A stretch of 64,000 nt of DNA, taken from assembly GCF_006440735.1 (NCBI RefSeq), contig NZ_VFUA01000011.1, positions 1 to 64,000 of the forward strand, read 5' to 3'. Both the position numbers and the translations under genes were made by a program. Positions 21,733 to 30,478 of the stretch are shown here, piece by piece (within the stretch, counting starts at the first letter, position 1; each line of letters begins with the position of its first letter). Source of the stretch: Mesorhizobium sp. B2-7-1 (GTDB lineage: Bacteria; Pseudomonadota; Alphaproteobacteria; Rhizobiales; Rhizobiaceae). The notes under the pieces were generated by a model. It did not search any database, was not told the DNA's origin, and saw only the letters and a list, made by a program, of their open reading frames with translations.

Positions 21733-24096
21733 TTAGAAGCGGGTCGCTATGCCGAAGTTGAATTCCTGCACATTGTCGGACGATTCTTTCTTTACCGGAA
21801 TCGCGTAGTCGATGCGGATCGGGCCGAACGGCGAGGCCCACATCAGGCCGACACCCACCGAAGCGCGCAGATTTATGCCGGTGGAGTCCGGGTTAACGCC
21901 GACAAGTTCGTTGCCATAAAGCGTGGCCGCATCAGCAAAGACGGCGCCGCGCAGGCCAAAGCTCTCAGGAATGACCGGAAGCGGGAACTGGGCTTCCGCG
22001 GAGGCGTTGAAATAGGTCGTGCCGCCGAGATGGTCACCGCTAGTTCCACTAGCCACAGGACCGATGCCGCCATACTCGAAGCCGCGGATCATGCGATCAT
22101 TGCTCTGGAAGAGATCGAAGATGCGAAGATCGCCATTGCCGTAGCCTGCAAGGTAACCTGCGCCGCCGGAAACCAGGCCGACGATATCAAGCTGCTCGGA
22201 CAAAGTCTGGTAGACGCTTGCGCGCCCTGTGAACTTGACCCACTTGGCGTCGCCGCCCAAACCAGCGAACTCGGTCGTACCGGTGATATAAAGGCCCTCA
22301 TGCGGGTTCTTCATGTCGTCGATGGTGTTGTACACCAAACCCAGACTGACAGATGATTTCAGCCAAGGGCTCTCCGCGATGCCAGCTTGGATTGCCGGCG
22401 AAACATTACACTTCGCGGGGTCTAGCACACCGCTGGTCAAGCAATTGTCTGGGTAGTCATACTTCTCTTGCGAGATATTGTACGCCAGCTGCGTCGTAAC
22501 GTTGTCGGTGATCGGCAGGCCGAACCGAACGGTCGCGCCGGTGGTGTCCGTGTCGTAGTGATCGTATTCGCGGGTCGACTTGTAGATATCGAAGCCCGCC
22601 GCGATGCGCCGACCGAGGAAGTAGGGCTCGGTGAAGGAAAGGGCGAAGTCGCGCGAATTCTTGCCGCCGCCGGCCGACAGCTTGATGTACTGGCCGCGAC
22701 CGAGGAAGTTGCGTTCGGTGATCGAACCTTCGATGGACGGGCCGGGCGTGTCGCCGCCGGTCGAATAGCCGGCGCCGACCGAGAACTCGCCGGTCGACTT
22801 CTCGACCACGGTGACCACGAGGACGACCTGGTCAGGGGCTGAGCCCGGAACCGTCGAAATGTCGACGGACTGGAAATAATCAAGGTTTTCCAGCCGCTTC
22901 TTCGCGCGCTGGATGAGAACCTGGTTGAAGGCGTCGCCCTCGCTGACATCGAATTCGCGACGGATGACATAGTCGCGCGTGCGGTCGTTGCCGCGGATTT
23001 CGATGCGCTCGACATAGGCCTTGGTGCCCTGGTCGATGGTGTAGACGACCGAAATGGTGTGGTTCTCGAAATTACGGTCGCCGCGCGGCGTCACCTGGGC
23101 GAAGGCATAGCCCGAACCCGCGACCTTCTCGGTCAAGGCGACGATCGAATCCTCGACGTCCTTGGCGTTGTAGACGTCGCCCTTGTGGGTCTCGACCGCC
23201 GATTCCAGCGATTTCGAGTCGACTTCGGGGATGGTGCTTTCCACGCTGACGTCGCCGAACGTATAGCGATCGCCTTCCTGCACGGTGATTGTGACCGTGT
23301 ATTTGTTGGTGGTGTCGTCAAGCTCGCCGACGGCCGAGACGACCTGGAAGTCGGCATAACCGTGATTGTAGTAGAAGCGGCGCAGCAGCTCCTGGTCGGC
23401 GCGCAGCTTGTCCTCGTCATAGACGTCGTCGCGCAGCACGAAGGACAGCCAGGACGAGCGCTTGGTGTTGATGACGTCAGACAGGCGGCGACCGGAATAA
23501 GCGTGGTTGCCGACGAAATTGATCGCCGCGATCTGGGTGCGGCCGCCTTCGTTGATGTTGAAGACCACGTTCACGCGGTTGTCGCCGAGATCCATGATCT
23601 GCGTGGTCACGGCGGCGTCGTCGCGGCCGATGCGCTTGTAGGCTGCCTTGACCGATTCGACATCGGCATCGAGCGCCTGCTGCGAGAAGGTCGCGCGCGG
23701 CTTCAGCTGGATAGCAGCCTGGAGCGCGTTGTCCTTGAGCTTCTTGTTGCCCTGGAACAGGACCTGGTTGACGACCTTGTATTCGGAAACCTTGACGACC
23801 AGGCTCGAACCGACCTGGTTGATCTGGACGTCCGAGAACAGACCGGTGCCGAACAGCGCCTTGACGGCTTCGTCGATATCGGAGCTGGAGAACGGCTTGC
23901 CCGGCTTGATCGAAATGTAATTGCGGATGGTCTCGGCATCGACGCGCTGGTTGCCGCTGACCTCCACCCGCGAAATGACCGCGGCCTCGGCCACCGACAT
24001 GGCGGCGAACTGCACTGCGAGCGCGCCTGGCACGACCAGAGCGGCCGACAAAGCCGCCGCGGAAGCGGCGCTCAGAAACTTGGATGCTGCCTTCAT
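21733..24096 (-). CDS. bamA: Outer membrane protein assembly factor BamA
   Basis: Central component of the BAM complex that inserts beta-barrel proteins into the outer membrane. The 787-residue precursor has a signal peptide (MKAASKFLSAASAAALSAAL, cleavage probably near AEA), five POTRA domains (first starting VISRVEVSGNQRVDAETIRNYI) and a C-terminal 16-strand barrel ending GIATRF, with a terminal Phe as expected. The start at 24096 places the signal peptide first; an upstream ATG at 24129 adds 11 polar residues. The barrel contains an FLGRGQYIKLSAGGGKNSRD-type first strand. It lies downstream of rseP with 218 bases between. Confidence 0.96.
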   Translation of the reverse strand: MKAASKFLSAASAAALSAALVVPGALAVQFAAMSVAEAAVISRVEVSGNQRVDAETIRNYISIKPGKPFSSSDIDEAVKALFGTGLFSDVQINQVGSSLVVKVSEYKVVNQVLFQGNKKLKDNALQAAIQLKPRATFSQQALDADVESVKAAYKRIGRDDAAVTTQIMDLGDNRVNVVFNINEGGRTQIAAINFVGNHAYSGRRLSDVINTKRSSWLSFVLRDDVYDEDKLRADQELLRRFYYNHGYADFQVVSAVGELDDTTNKYTVTITVQEGDRYTFGDVSVESTIPEVDSKSLESAVETHKGDVYNAKDVEDSIVALTEKVAGSGYAFAQVTPRGDRNFENHTISVVYTIDQGTKAYVERIEIRGNDRTRDYVIRREFDVSEGDAFNQVLIQRAKKRLENLDYFQSVDISTVPGSAPDQVVLVVTVVEKSTGEFSVGAGYSTGGDTPGPSIEGSITERNFLGRGQYIKLSAGGGKNSRDFALSFTEPYFLGRRIAAGFDIYKSTREYDHYDTDTTGATVRFGLPITDNVTTQLAYNISQEKYDYPDNCLTSGVLDPAKCNVSPAIQAGIAESPWLKSSVSLGLVYNTIDDMKNPHEGLYITGTTEFAGLGGDAKWVKFTGRASVYQTLSEQLDIVGLVSGGAGYLAGYGNGDLRIFDLFQSNDRMIRGFEYGGIGPVASGTSGDHLGGTTYFNASAEAQFPLPVIPESFGLRGAVFADAATLYGNELVGVNPDSTGINLRASVGVGLMWASPFGPIRIDYAIPVKKESSDNVQEFNFGIATRF

Positions 24097-24314
24097 CGGG
24101 CTTTTGTACCTTTTTCTCGTAGTCCCCACGGCGAGAAAACCGGACGTGCGGTATTTTCCCTTACCGTATTAACCGGATTTTCCCTACACGCAAGGCTCCC
24201 GGTTAATTTGTATTTACTTAACCGTACCGCGTGGCTTTCGCGTCACGCATATCCCCACGCATGGTAAACGGCATCTCAATACGACCGGAGCTGAAGCCAA
24301 ATTTCTTCATGATT
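24097..24314. promoter_or_regulatory. Intergenic region between rseP and bamA with inverted GGTTAA repeats
   Basis: This 218-base AT-richer stretch precedes bamA. It contains an inverted repeat CGGTTAA ... TTAACCG with an 11-base spacer (about 24,200-24,224) and a further TTAACCG near 24,167, suggesting an operator or a hairpin in a bamA-specific promoter. I do not recognise the regulator. Confidence 0.35.
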
Positions 24315-25457
24315 TCAGCACCCAAACAGATCGTTCCAAAAGACGAAGCCCATGAAGCCGAGCACCAGGAACAACCCGGTCCGATAGGCCATCTCCATCG
24401 TTCGCTCCGAAACAGGCCGCCTTATGACGGCCTCCACGCCGTAGAACAAGAGGTGGCCGCCGTCGAGAGGGGGAATCGGCAGGAGATTGAGAAATCCTAT
24501 TCCGACTGACAGAAATGCAACAAGCTGCACCAGCCACTCGAAGCCGAGCTTGGCTGCCTGGCCCGACATTTTCGCGATCTTGATCGGACCGCCCAGCTGG
24601 CATTTGTCCTCGCGTCCAAGCGCAAAGCGCTGCAGGAACTGGCCGGTGCGCTCGATCACATGTCCGGTTTCCTCGACCGCCGCCACCACGGCGCCGGCCG
24701 GCGTGTAGGAGATCAGGCGCGGCTGGCCGAGCTCGGCATTGTTGACGACGCCGATCACCGCGACCTTGATCTTGTTTCCCAGCGCATCCTGCTGCTCCAT
24801 GGGCTCCGGAGTGGCCGTAACGTCGATTTCCTTGCCGTCGCGCAGCATGGTGAAGGTGATGGCGTCGCCGGCCCGGCCCGAAACCAGCCGCTGCACGTCG
24901 GCGAAGGTCTCCACCTTGCTGCCGTCGACTTTGACGAATCGGTCGCCCGGCTGGATTCCGGCCTTTTGCGCCGGGCTGCCCGCGGTGACTTCGGCCACCG
25001 TCGGCTCCAGGACCGGACGGCCATAGAGGGAAAACAGCACCGCAAACACGGCAATCGTCAGCAGGAAATTGAACAGCGGCCCCGCAACGACGGTGGCGGC
25101 ACGCTTCCAGATGGGCTGCGTGTGAAAGGCGACCTCGCGCTCGGCTTCCGTCAGCGATTCGAGCTCTTCCGTGCTCGGCTGGCTCGACGTCGCATTCATG
25201 TCGCCGACGAATTTGACGTAGCCGCCAAGCGGAATGGCGCAGAGCTTCCAGCGCGTGCCGCGACGATCGTAAAAGCCGAAGAGCTCTGGGCCGAAGCCGA
25301 TGGAAAAAGCCTTCACGCCGATGCCGCACCAGCGGCCGATCAGATAGTGGCCCATCTCGTGGACGAACACGACCACGGTCAGCACGAACAGGAACGGCAC
25401 GAGCGTGCCAAGGACGAAGCCTTGTGCGCTGAAGACCGCGTGAAAGATGTCGTTCAA
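24315..25457 (-). CDS. rseP: Site-2 intramembrane protease RseP
   Basis: Zinc metalloprotease of the inner membrane that cleaves anti-sigma factors and remnant signal peptides. The 380-residue protein has HEMGH at residues 33-37 in the first membrane helix, GIGVKAFSIGFGPELFG, one PDZ domain (VTAGSPAQKAGIQPGDRFVKVDG) and the late NLLPIPPLDGGHLLFY with the third zinc ligand. The start is a TTG at 25457; the nearby ATG at 25463 is out of frame and stops after two codons. A GAGGGC sequence lies upstream. In many relatives dxr precedes rseP; here cdsA lies only 104 bases upstream and dxr is missing. Confidence 0.95.
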   Translation of the reverse strand: MNDIFHAVFSAQGFVLGTLVPFLFVLTVVVFVHEMGHYLIGRWCGIGVKAFSIGFGPELFGFYDRRGTRWKLCAIPLGGYVKFVGDMNATSSQPSTEELESLTEAEREVAFHTQPIWKRAATVVAGPLFNFLLTIAVFAVLFSLYGRPVLEPTVAEVTAGSPAQKAGIQPGDRFVKVDGSKVETFADVQRLVSGRAGDAITFTMLRDGKEIDVTATPEPMEQQDALGNKIKVAVIGVVNNAELGQPRLISYTPAGAVVAAVEETGHVIERTGQFLQRFALGREDKCQLGGPIKIAKMSGQAAKLGFEWLVQLVAFLSVGIGFLNLLPIPPLDGGHLLFYGVEAVIRRPVSERTMEMAYRTGLFLVLGFMGFVFWNDLFGC

Positions 25458-25561
25458 GTCATGCCCTCAAATTCGCCCGCACGCGACACTCCACCGCGAC
25501 TGTGGCATCAATCCGGGCGAATCCGTGGCGCGCGCCATTTTTCGCCTTGCTGCCGCGTGGT

Positions 25562-26377
25562 TCAGTTCGGAAACAGCCCCAGTGCCGGATGCTCGGCGCC
25601 CGCCGCGATCCAGCCCATGACGTACAGCGCGAACGCGGCCGCGACAAGCCCATCCACCCTGTCCATGACGCCGCCATGGCCGGGAATGAGGTTGCTCGAA
25701 TCCTTGGCGCCATGCCGGCGCTTGACCCATGATTCGAACAGGTCGCCGATCTGCGAAACGATCGACAGAGCGAGGGCGACGAAGCCAAGCTGGACGAGAT
25801 TGCCGGCCCCGGACGCAACTGCCAGCAGCAAACCGGCAACAACGCCGCCGGCCGCGCCCCCCAGCGCGCCGCTCTGTGTCTTGCCGGGCGAGATCGATGG
25901 CGCGAGCTTCGGGCCGCCCACCGCGCGGCCGACGAAATAGGCCGCTATGTCGGTTGCCCAGACCACCGCGAACAGGAAAAGAATCGCAATCAGCCCGGCG
26001 TGATTGCCGTCACGAAGATAGGCGAGCGAAAAACCGGATAGGGCCGCGTAGGCCACTCCAGAGGCTTCCCATGGCGTGGCCCCCCTGATCCGGGCGGCAA
26101 TGGCCGCGACCGCAACGACGACCGCGACGAGCAAGAGCAGCCACAAGGCCGGCACGCCGGCGATCAGCGCGGCGATGAAGATCAGAATCAGTGCTTCCGG
26201 CAGGAAGCCGAGAGCCGCCCCGCTCGCAGGGCGCGCCATGCGCGTCCATTCATAGAAGATCAGCGCGGCTATTCCCGCGCTAAACAGCCGGAACGGCAAT
26301 CCGCCGAGCCAGGTGAGGGCAAGCGTCAGCGCCGCCATCACGATTGCCGAGATGACGCGCTGCTGGAGATTGCTCAT
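25562..26377 (-). CDS. cdsA: Phosphatidate cytidylyltransferase
   Basis: Makes CDP-diacylglycerol, precursor of all phospholipids, in the inner membrane. The 271-residue protein is highly hydrophobic with about 7-8 membrane segments, and it carries the C-terminal family signature around SQIGDLFESWVKRRHGAKDSSNLIPGHGGVMDRVDGL (given here by its key Ser, Asp, Lys and HGGxxDRxD residues). It lies 12 bases after uppS. Confidence 0.95.
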   Translation of the reverse strand: MSNLQQRVISAIVMAALTLALTWLGGLPFRLFSAGIAALIFYEWTRMARPASGAALGFLPEALILIFIAALIAGVPALWLLLLVAVVVAVAAIAARIRGATPWEASGVAYAALSGFSLAYLRDGNHAGLIAILFLFAVVWATDIAAYFVGRAVGGPKLAPSISPGKTQSGALGGAAGGVVAGLLLAVASGAGNLVQLGFVALALSIVSQIGDLFESWVKRRHGAKDSSNLIPGHGGVMDRVDGLVAAAFALYVMGWIAAGAEHPALGLFPN

Positions 26378-26389
26378 TCGCGGCGGCGC

Positions 26390-27109
26390 CTAAAGCGCGA
26401 CATCGCGGGCTGCAACCCCGCCGAAGCGTCGTTCACGGCCGGCAAAGTCGCGCAAGGCATCGGCCAGATGCTCGCGGCTGAAGTCCGGCCAATAGCAAGG
26501 CAGGAAGACGAGCTCGCTATAAGCAGCCTGCCACAGAAGGAAGTTCGACAGCCTGAGCTCGCCGCTGGTCCGGATGACCAGCTCAGGGTCAGGAATGCCC
26601 TTGGTGTCGAGCGAAGCGGCGAAGCTTTCCGCCGTGATCGCCTCGCTCGCCATGTCGCCGCGCGCGACGGCCTCCGCCAGCTTGCGGGCGGTGCGCACGA
26701 TTTCGTCGCGGCCGCCATAGTTGAAGGCGATCACCAGCGTCAGCGACTCATTGCCGGCGGTCAGCGATTCGGCTTCCTGCAGCAGGCCCCTGATGTCGGG
26801 CTGCAACCCCTGCTTGTCGCCGATCACCCTCACCCGCACGCCGTTCTGGTGCAGCTCGGCAAGATCGCGGCGGATGAACAGCTTCAACAAACCCATGAGG
26901 TCGCTGACCTCGGATTTCGGCCGCGACCAGTTCTCCGAGGAAAAGGCATAGACGGTCAGATAGGAGATGCCGAGCGCGGGCGCGGCGCGGACCGTCTTGC
27001 GCAAGGCCTCGACGCCGGCGCGGTGCCCGGCAAGGCGCGGCAGGCCGCGCGCCTTGGCCCAGCGTCCGTTTCCATCCATGATGATCGCGACATGCGCGGG
27101 CGTTGCCAT
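26390..27109 (-). CDS. uppS: Undecaprenyl diphosphate synthase
   Basis: Cis-prenyltransferase that makes the C55 lipid carrier for peptidoglycan and polysaccharides. The 239-residue product begins with [20 protein letters not shown] (catalytic Asp12) and has [36 protein letters not shown] and the C-terminal [20 protein letters not shown]. It lies between frr and cdsA in the conserved order. Confidence 0.97.
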   Translation of the reverse strand: MATPAHVAIIMDGNGRWAKARGLPRLAGHRAGVEALRKTVRAAPALGISYLTVYAFSSENWSRPKSEVSDLMGLLKLFIRRDLAELHQNGVRVRVIGDKQGLQPDIRGLLQEAESLTAGNESLTLVIAFNYGGRDEIVRTARKLAEAVARGDMASEAITAESFAASLDTKGIPDPELVIRTSGELRLSNFLLWQAAYSELVFLPCYWPDFSREHLADALRDFAGRERRFGGVAARDVAL

Positions 27110-27140
27110 GGTCTCGCTTTCGAGCCGGAAAACCCGGACC

Positions 27141-27695
27141 CTAAACCTGCATGATTTCAGCTTCTTTGTCGGAAAGCAGGTGATCGATGGTGCTGATTGT
27201 CTCGTCGGTCAGCTTCTGCACCTGGTCGGAGCGCTTGCGCTGCTCGTCCTCGCCGATGGTGCCGTCCTTCTCAGCCTTCTTGAGGAAATCCATGCCGTCG
27301 CGACGAACATGCCGGGCCGCGACGCGCGCGTTCTCCGCATAGCCATGCGAGATCTTGACCAGTTCCTTGCGGCGCTGCTCGTTGAGCTCCGGCAGCGGAA
27401 TCCTGAGGTTGGTGCCGTCGACAATCGGGTTGAAGCCGAGATTGGCTTCGCGGATGGCGCGGTCGACGGCGCTGACCATCGACTTGTCCCAGACCGACAC
27501 CGAAATCATGCGCGGCTCCGGCACCGTCACATTGGCCACCTGGTTGATCGGCATCGCCGTGCCGTAAGCCTGCACCTGGACGGCGTCGAGCAGGTTGCTG
27601 GAGGCGCGGCCGGTGCGCAGCGAAGCCAGATCGTGCTTGAAGGCGGCGATCGCCCCGTCCATGCGTCGCTTCAGGTCTTCGAATTCGCCACTCAT
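27141..27695 (-). CDS. frr: Ribosome-recycling factor
   Basis: Splits post-termination ribosomes together with EF-G. The 184-residue protein shows the family pattern [54 protein letters not shown] and [22 protein letters not shown] six bases before the ATG at 27695 decides the start over the ATG at 27701, which directly abuts that site. It follows pyrH by about 90 bases. Confidence 0.97.
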   Translation of the reverse strand: MSGEFEDLKRRMDGAIAAFKHDLASLRTGRASSNLLDAVQVQAYGTAMPINQVANVTVPEPRMISVSVWDKSMVSAVDRAIREANLGFNPIVDGTNLRIPLPELNEQRRKELVKISHGYAENARVAARHVRRDGMDFLKKAEKDGTIGEDEQRKRSDQVQKLTDETISTIDHLLSDKEAEIMQV

Positions 27696-27786
27696 GATCA
27701 TCTCCTCGACCCGTTCGCCGGGTTCACTGCTTCTATCGTTATTTTGGTCCGCGGTTCCGCAGTCGCTTAACGGATCCCGGCGCCTG

Positions 27787-28509
27787 TTACTTGTCCGTGA
27801 CGACCGTGCAATGGCCGCCGCCCCTCAGAATATCGCCAAAACCACCTTTTTCGTGGATCGAATAGACGATTATCGGAATGTTGTTTTCGCGCGCAAGTGC
27901 AATCGCGGCGGTATCCATGATCGCAAGCCCGCGTTTGATGACTTCAGCGTGGCTGATACGGTCGAAACGGACCGCGTTCGGGTCCTTCTTGGGGTCGGCC
28001 GAATAGACCCCGTCGACCTGCGTGCCCTTGAACAGCGCGTCGGCGCCGATCTCGGCGGCGCGAAGGGCCGCGGCCGAATCGGTGGTGAAGAACGGATTGC
28101 CGGTGCCGCCGGCGAAGATGACCACCTTGCCCTGGTTCATATAGGCGGTCGCCTGGCGCTGGGAAAAACTCTCGCAAAGCTCCGGCATGGCGATCGCCGA
28201 AAGCACGACGGCGTCGACGCCGATCTTGTTGAGCGAGGTGCGCAGCGCCAGCGAGTTGATGACGGTTGCGAGCATGCCCATGTGATCGCCGGTGACGCGG
28301 TCGCCACCCTTCGAGGCCACGGCGACACCGCGGAAGATGTTGCCGCCGCCGATGACGACTCCCACTTCTACGCCCAGCGCGCGCGCCTCGGCAATGTCGG
28401 CGGCAATGCGGTCGACCACGGAGACGTCGATGCCGAAATGCTGCTCGCCCATCAACGCTTCGCCGGAAGCTTTCAGCACGACACGTCGATAGAGGGGCTT
28501 CACCGTCAT
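27787..28509 (-). CDS. pyrH: UMP kinase
   Basis: Phosphorylates UMP to UDP. The 240-residue amino-acid-kinase-fold protein has [62 protein letters not shown] and [14 protein letters not shown]. In most rhizobia pyrH follows tsf directly. Here nearly 3 kb with three unrelated genes separate them, so pyrH and the genes after it must have their own promoter in the 185 bases upstream. Confidence 0.97.
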   Translation of the reverse strand: MTVKPLYRRVVLKASGEALMGEQHFGIDVSVVDRIAADIAEARALGVEVGVVIGGGNIFRGVAVASKGGDRVTGDHMGMLATVINSLALRTSLNKIGVDAVVLSAIAMPELCESFSQRQATAYMNQGKVVIFAGGTGNPFFTTDSAAALRAAEIGADALFKGTQVDGVYSADPKKDPNAVRFDRISHAEVIKRGLAIMDTAAIALARENNIPIIVYSIHEKGGFGDILRGGGHCTVVTDK

Positions 28510-28600
28510 CTCATTCCTCGAAAATCTCGGCGCGGCAATTTTGGAGGCAAAACCGCCCCCGCTTCATCCGGCGATGCTGTCATGACGGCCTGACCCGATA

Positions 28601-28637
28601 CACGAAGGGCGCGGCGATGTCACGCCGCGCCCTCGTG
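28601..28637. terminator. Long GC-rich hairpin upstream of pyrH
   Basis: An 11-bp perfect stem (28606-28616 with 28623-28633, AGGGCGCGGCG paired with CGCCGCGCCCT), extended by CACG/CGTG around a one-base bulge. It lies after the aldo/keto reductase and before pyrH, and could end transcription of the inserted genes. No U-run follows on the minus strand, so intrinsic termination is uncertain. Confidence 0.45.
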
Positions 28638-28656
28638 CAAAATTCCAGGCTTTTTC

Positions 28657-28705
28657 GGTCAGTTGCCGCCTTTTGATCAGTTGCCGTCTTCTGATCAGTT
28701 ACTTG
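28657..28705. repeat. 18-bp tandem repeat spanning the 3' end of the aldo/keto reductase gene
   Basis: Units start at 28657, 28675 and 28693 (GGTCAGTTGCCGCCTTTT, GATCAGTTGCCGTCTTCT, then a partial GATCAGTTACT). The period of 18 keeps the coding frame. On the minus strand each unit ends in AAC-TGA, so the stop codon of the reductase has been copied twice downstream. Confidence 0.8.
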
Positions 28706-29804
28706 AGATGCCGACCGCCTCGCCTTCGATCATGACGGGAGGCGAATAGCCGGCCGGCTTGTCGCCGGTGACGGCGCCGCCGGTCACCCGGACCTGGATC
28801 TCGGAGCCGAAATAGGAATGCGGGAACGGCGCGGGCGTGGCGCTGGCCTTTTCCAGCCGCGCGCGAAGCGCGGCGGGAATCGAAAAGTCGAGCGCCCCAA
28901 GATTATCCTCGAGCTGGTTGAGCTTCGTTGCTCCAAGGATGACGGAAGCGATGCCCGGCTGCGTCGCCACCCAGTTGAGCGCGACCTGGGCCATGCTGCG
29001 GCCAAGCTCGGCCGCCACCTTCTCGAGTTCCCCCACGATCGCCCAGTTGCGGTCGCTGAACTTCTGGAAACCGGGATGCGTGGTGTTGCGGAAACCGTCA
29101 AGCCTTCCGGCGTTTCCGGCTTGCGTCGGCCTGTATTTGCCGCTGAGCAGGCCGCTGGCCAGAGGGCTCCACACCATGATGCCGGCGCCATGACGGGTGG
29201 CGAAAGGCACATATTCATGTTCGATGGCGCGCTCGGCCAGCGAATATTCGAGCTGCAGCGCCGAGACCGGCTCATAGCCGCGCAGCTCGGCGATCGCCTG
29301 GGCGCGGCCGGCATACCAGGCCGGCACGTCGGAGAGGCCGATATGGCGCACCTTGCCGGCGCGAACGAGGTCGTCCAGCGTGCGCAGCACCTCCTCGGCC
29401 GGGGTGACCCTGTCCCAGACATGCAGAAGGTAAAGGTCGATATAGTCGGTGCCGAGCCGCTTCAGCGAAGCGTCCACGGCCCGCATGATGTTCTTGCGGC
29501 CGTTGCCGCCGGCATTCGGATTGCCGGCCTCGGAATTCATGGTGAATTTGGTGACGATCACCGCCCTGTCGCGCAGGCCGCGCTCGGCGACGAACTCACC
29601 GAGCCAGGTCTCGGCGGTGCCCCCGGTGTAAAGGTCGGCCGTATCGAAGAAGTTGCCGCCCGCTTCGACATAGGCATCGAACATCGCGCGGGCGGTGTCC
29701 CTGTCGGCGCCCCAGCCCCATTCGGTGCCGAAGGTCATGGTGCCAAGAGCCAGCCGGCTGACGCGCAGGCCGCTGTTGCCAAGCGTGTAATAGGTCATGG
29801 TCAT
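28695..29804 (-). CDS. Aldo/keto reductase
   Basis: NADPH-dependent oxidoreductase of the TIM-barrel AKR superfamily; substrate unknown. The 369-residue product has the complete catalytic tetrad: Asp54 and Tyr59 (NFFDTADLYTGG), Lys86 (VIVTKF) and His128 (DLYLLHVWD). The C-terminal cofactor-binding region is ASVILGATKLNQLEDNLGAL. About 40 residues extend beyond the usual end. It lies 32 bases after a SnoaL-like gene on the same strand, and both are divergent from a LysR regulator, which probably controls them. The 3' end is duplicated in 18-bp repeats. This unit separates pyrH from tsf. Confidence 0.9.
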   Translation of the reverse strand: MTMTYYTLGNSGLRVSRLALGTMTFGTEWGWGADRDTARAMFDAYVEAGGNFFDTADLYTGGTAETWLGEFVAERGLRDRAVIVTKFTMNSEAGNPNAGGNGRKNIMRAVDASLKRLGTDYIDLYLLHVWDRVTPAEEVLRTLDDLVRAGKVRHIGLSDVPAWYAGRAQAIAELRGYEPVSALQLEYSLAERAIEHEYVPFATRHGAGIMVWSPLASGLLSGKYRPTQAGNAGRLDGFRNTTHPGFQKFSDRNWAIVGELEKVAAELGRSMAQVALNWVATQPGIASVILGATKLNQLEDNLGALDFSIPAALRARLEKASATPAPFPHSYFGSEIQVRVTGGAVTGDKPAGYSPPVMIEGEAVGISSN

Positions 29805-29836
29805 GATATTGTCCGTTCCGATCTGGTTTTCGCTGC

Positions 29837-30364
29837 TTATTGGCCGGGAGTCGCCTTGACCCAGGGATTGCCGCGCTCATGCGTCATGCGGAAGGTGAAG
29901 CCGTCGACCTTCCAGCCGGACGCCGAGCGCGTCAGGTGGTGCTCGTAGGTACCCCAGACCTCCCAGAGCGGCTCGCCATTGCCTTCCATCCGGTTCCAGG
30001 CATAGCCGTTGGAACGGACAGTCGCGGCATTGGCCTCGAGCACCACCTGATGGTTGGTGCGCAGATGCAGGCTGGTCTTGCTGCCCTTGAGGTTGCCCGC
30101 CCAGGTGCCGATCAGGTCGTCGGACGCGATGTTGGCCGCGGGCTGCCCGGACAGGCTGCTGAAATCGGCGGTGACACGCTCGGCGAAATAGCCGCGCGCC
30201 AGCTTCCAGTCCTGCGCATCGACAGCGCGGTCGATGGCGTCGGCGATGCGGATGACGGCGCGCTCGTCGGCAAGCGCCTGCCAGCCGGCCGGTTCGGCGC
30301 CGCCGGCATCGACCGGAGCCAGCGCCATGCCTGCTGCAAAGGTTACATGTCTCAACGCGTTCAT
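29837..30364 (-). CDS. SnoaL-like / NTF2-fold protein, probably exported
   Basis: The 175-residue protein has an N-terminal hydrophobic stretch compatible with a signal peptide (MNALRHVTFAAGMALAPVDAGGA) followed by a SnoaL-like domain: AIRIADAIDRAVDAQDWKLAR-type first helix, YFAERVTADFSSLSG, then sheet strands (TNHQVVLEANAATVRSNGYA, WEVWGTYEHHLTRSASGWKVDGFTFRM). Members include isomerases, dehydratases and binding proteins, so the activity is open. AAGGAGAG just upstream supports the start. It is presumably co-transcribed with the following aldo/keto reductase. Confidence 0.75.
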   Translation of the reverse strand: MNALRHVTFAAGMALAPVDAGGAEPAGWQALADERAVIRIADAIDRAVDAQDWKLARGYFAERVTADFSSLSGQPAANIASDDLIGTWAGNLKGSKTSLHLRTNHQVVLEANAATVRSNGYAWNRMEGNGEPLWEVWGTYEHHLTRSASGWKVDGFTFRMTHERGNPWVKATPGQ

Positions 30365-30440
30365 TTCGTCTCTCCTTGGGCATCAGCCCGCCGCCGATGT
30401 GTTGACGCCAATATGAGCTGGCTCAGGAGCATCGATAAGG

Positions 30441-30455
30441 TTGCATTGTCTGCAA
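30441..30455. promoter_or_regulatory. LysR-type operator (T-N11-A palindrome)
   Basis: TTGCA-TTGTC-TGCAA is a perfect 5+5 inverted repeat with the T-N11-A form of LysR sites. It lies 24 bases before the LysR gene and about 77 bases before the divergent SnoaL gene, where a regulator controlling both directions would bind. Confidence 0.6.
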
Positions 30456-30478
30456 AGACTATGCGATATCATTCATGA

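Noticed and set aside
24160-24230. TTAA motifs upstream of bamA as CtrA binding sites
   Set aside because: The CtrA site is TTAA-N7-TTAA; the spacing here is 11, so I only record an inverted repeat.
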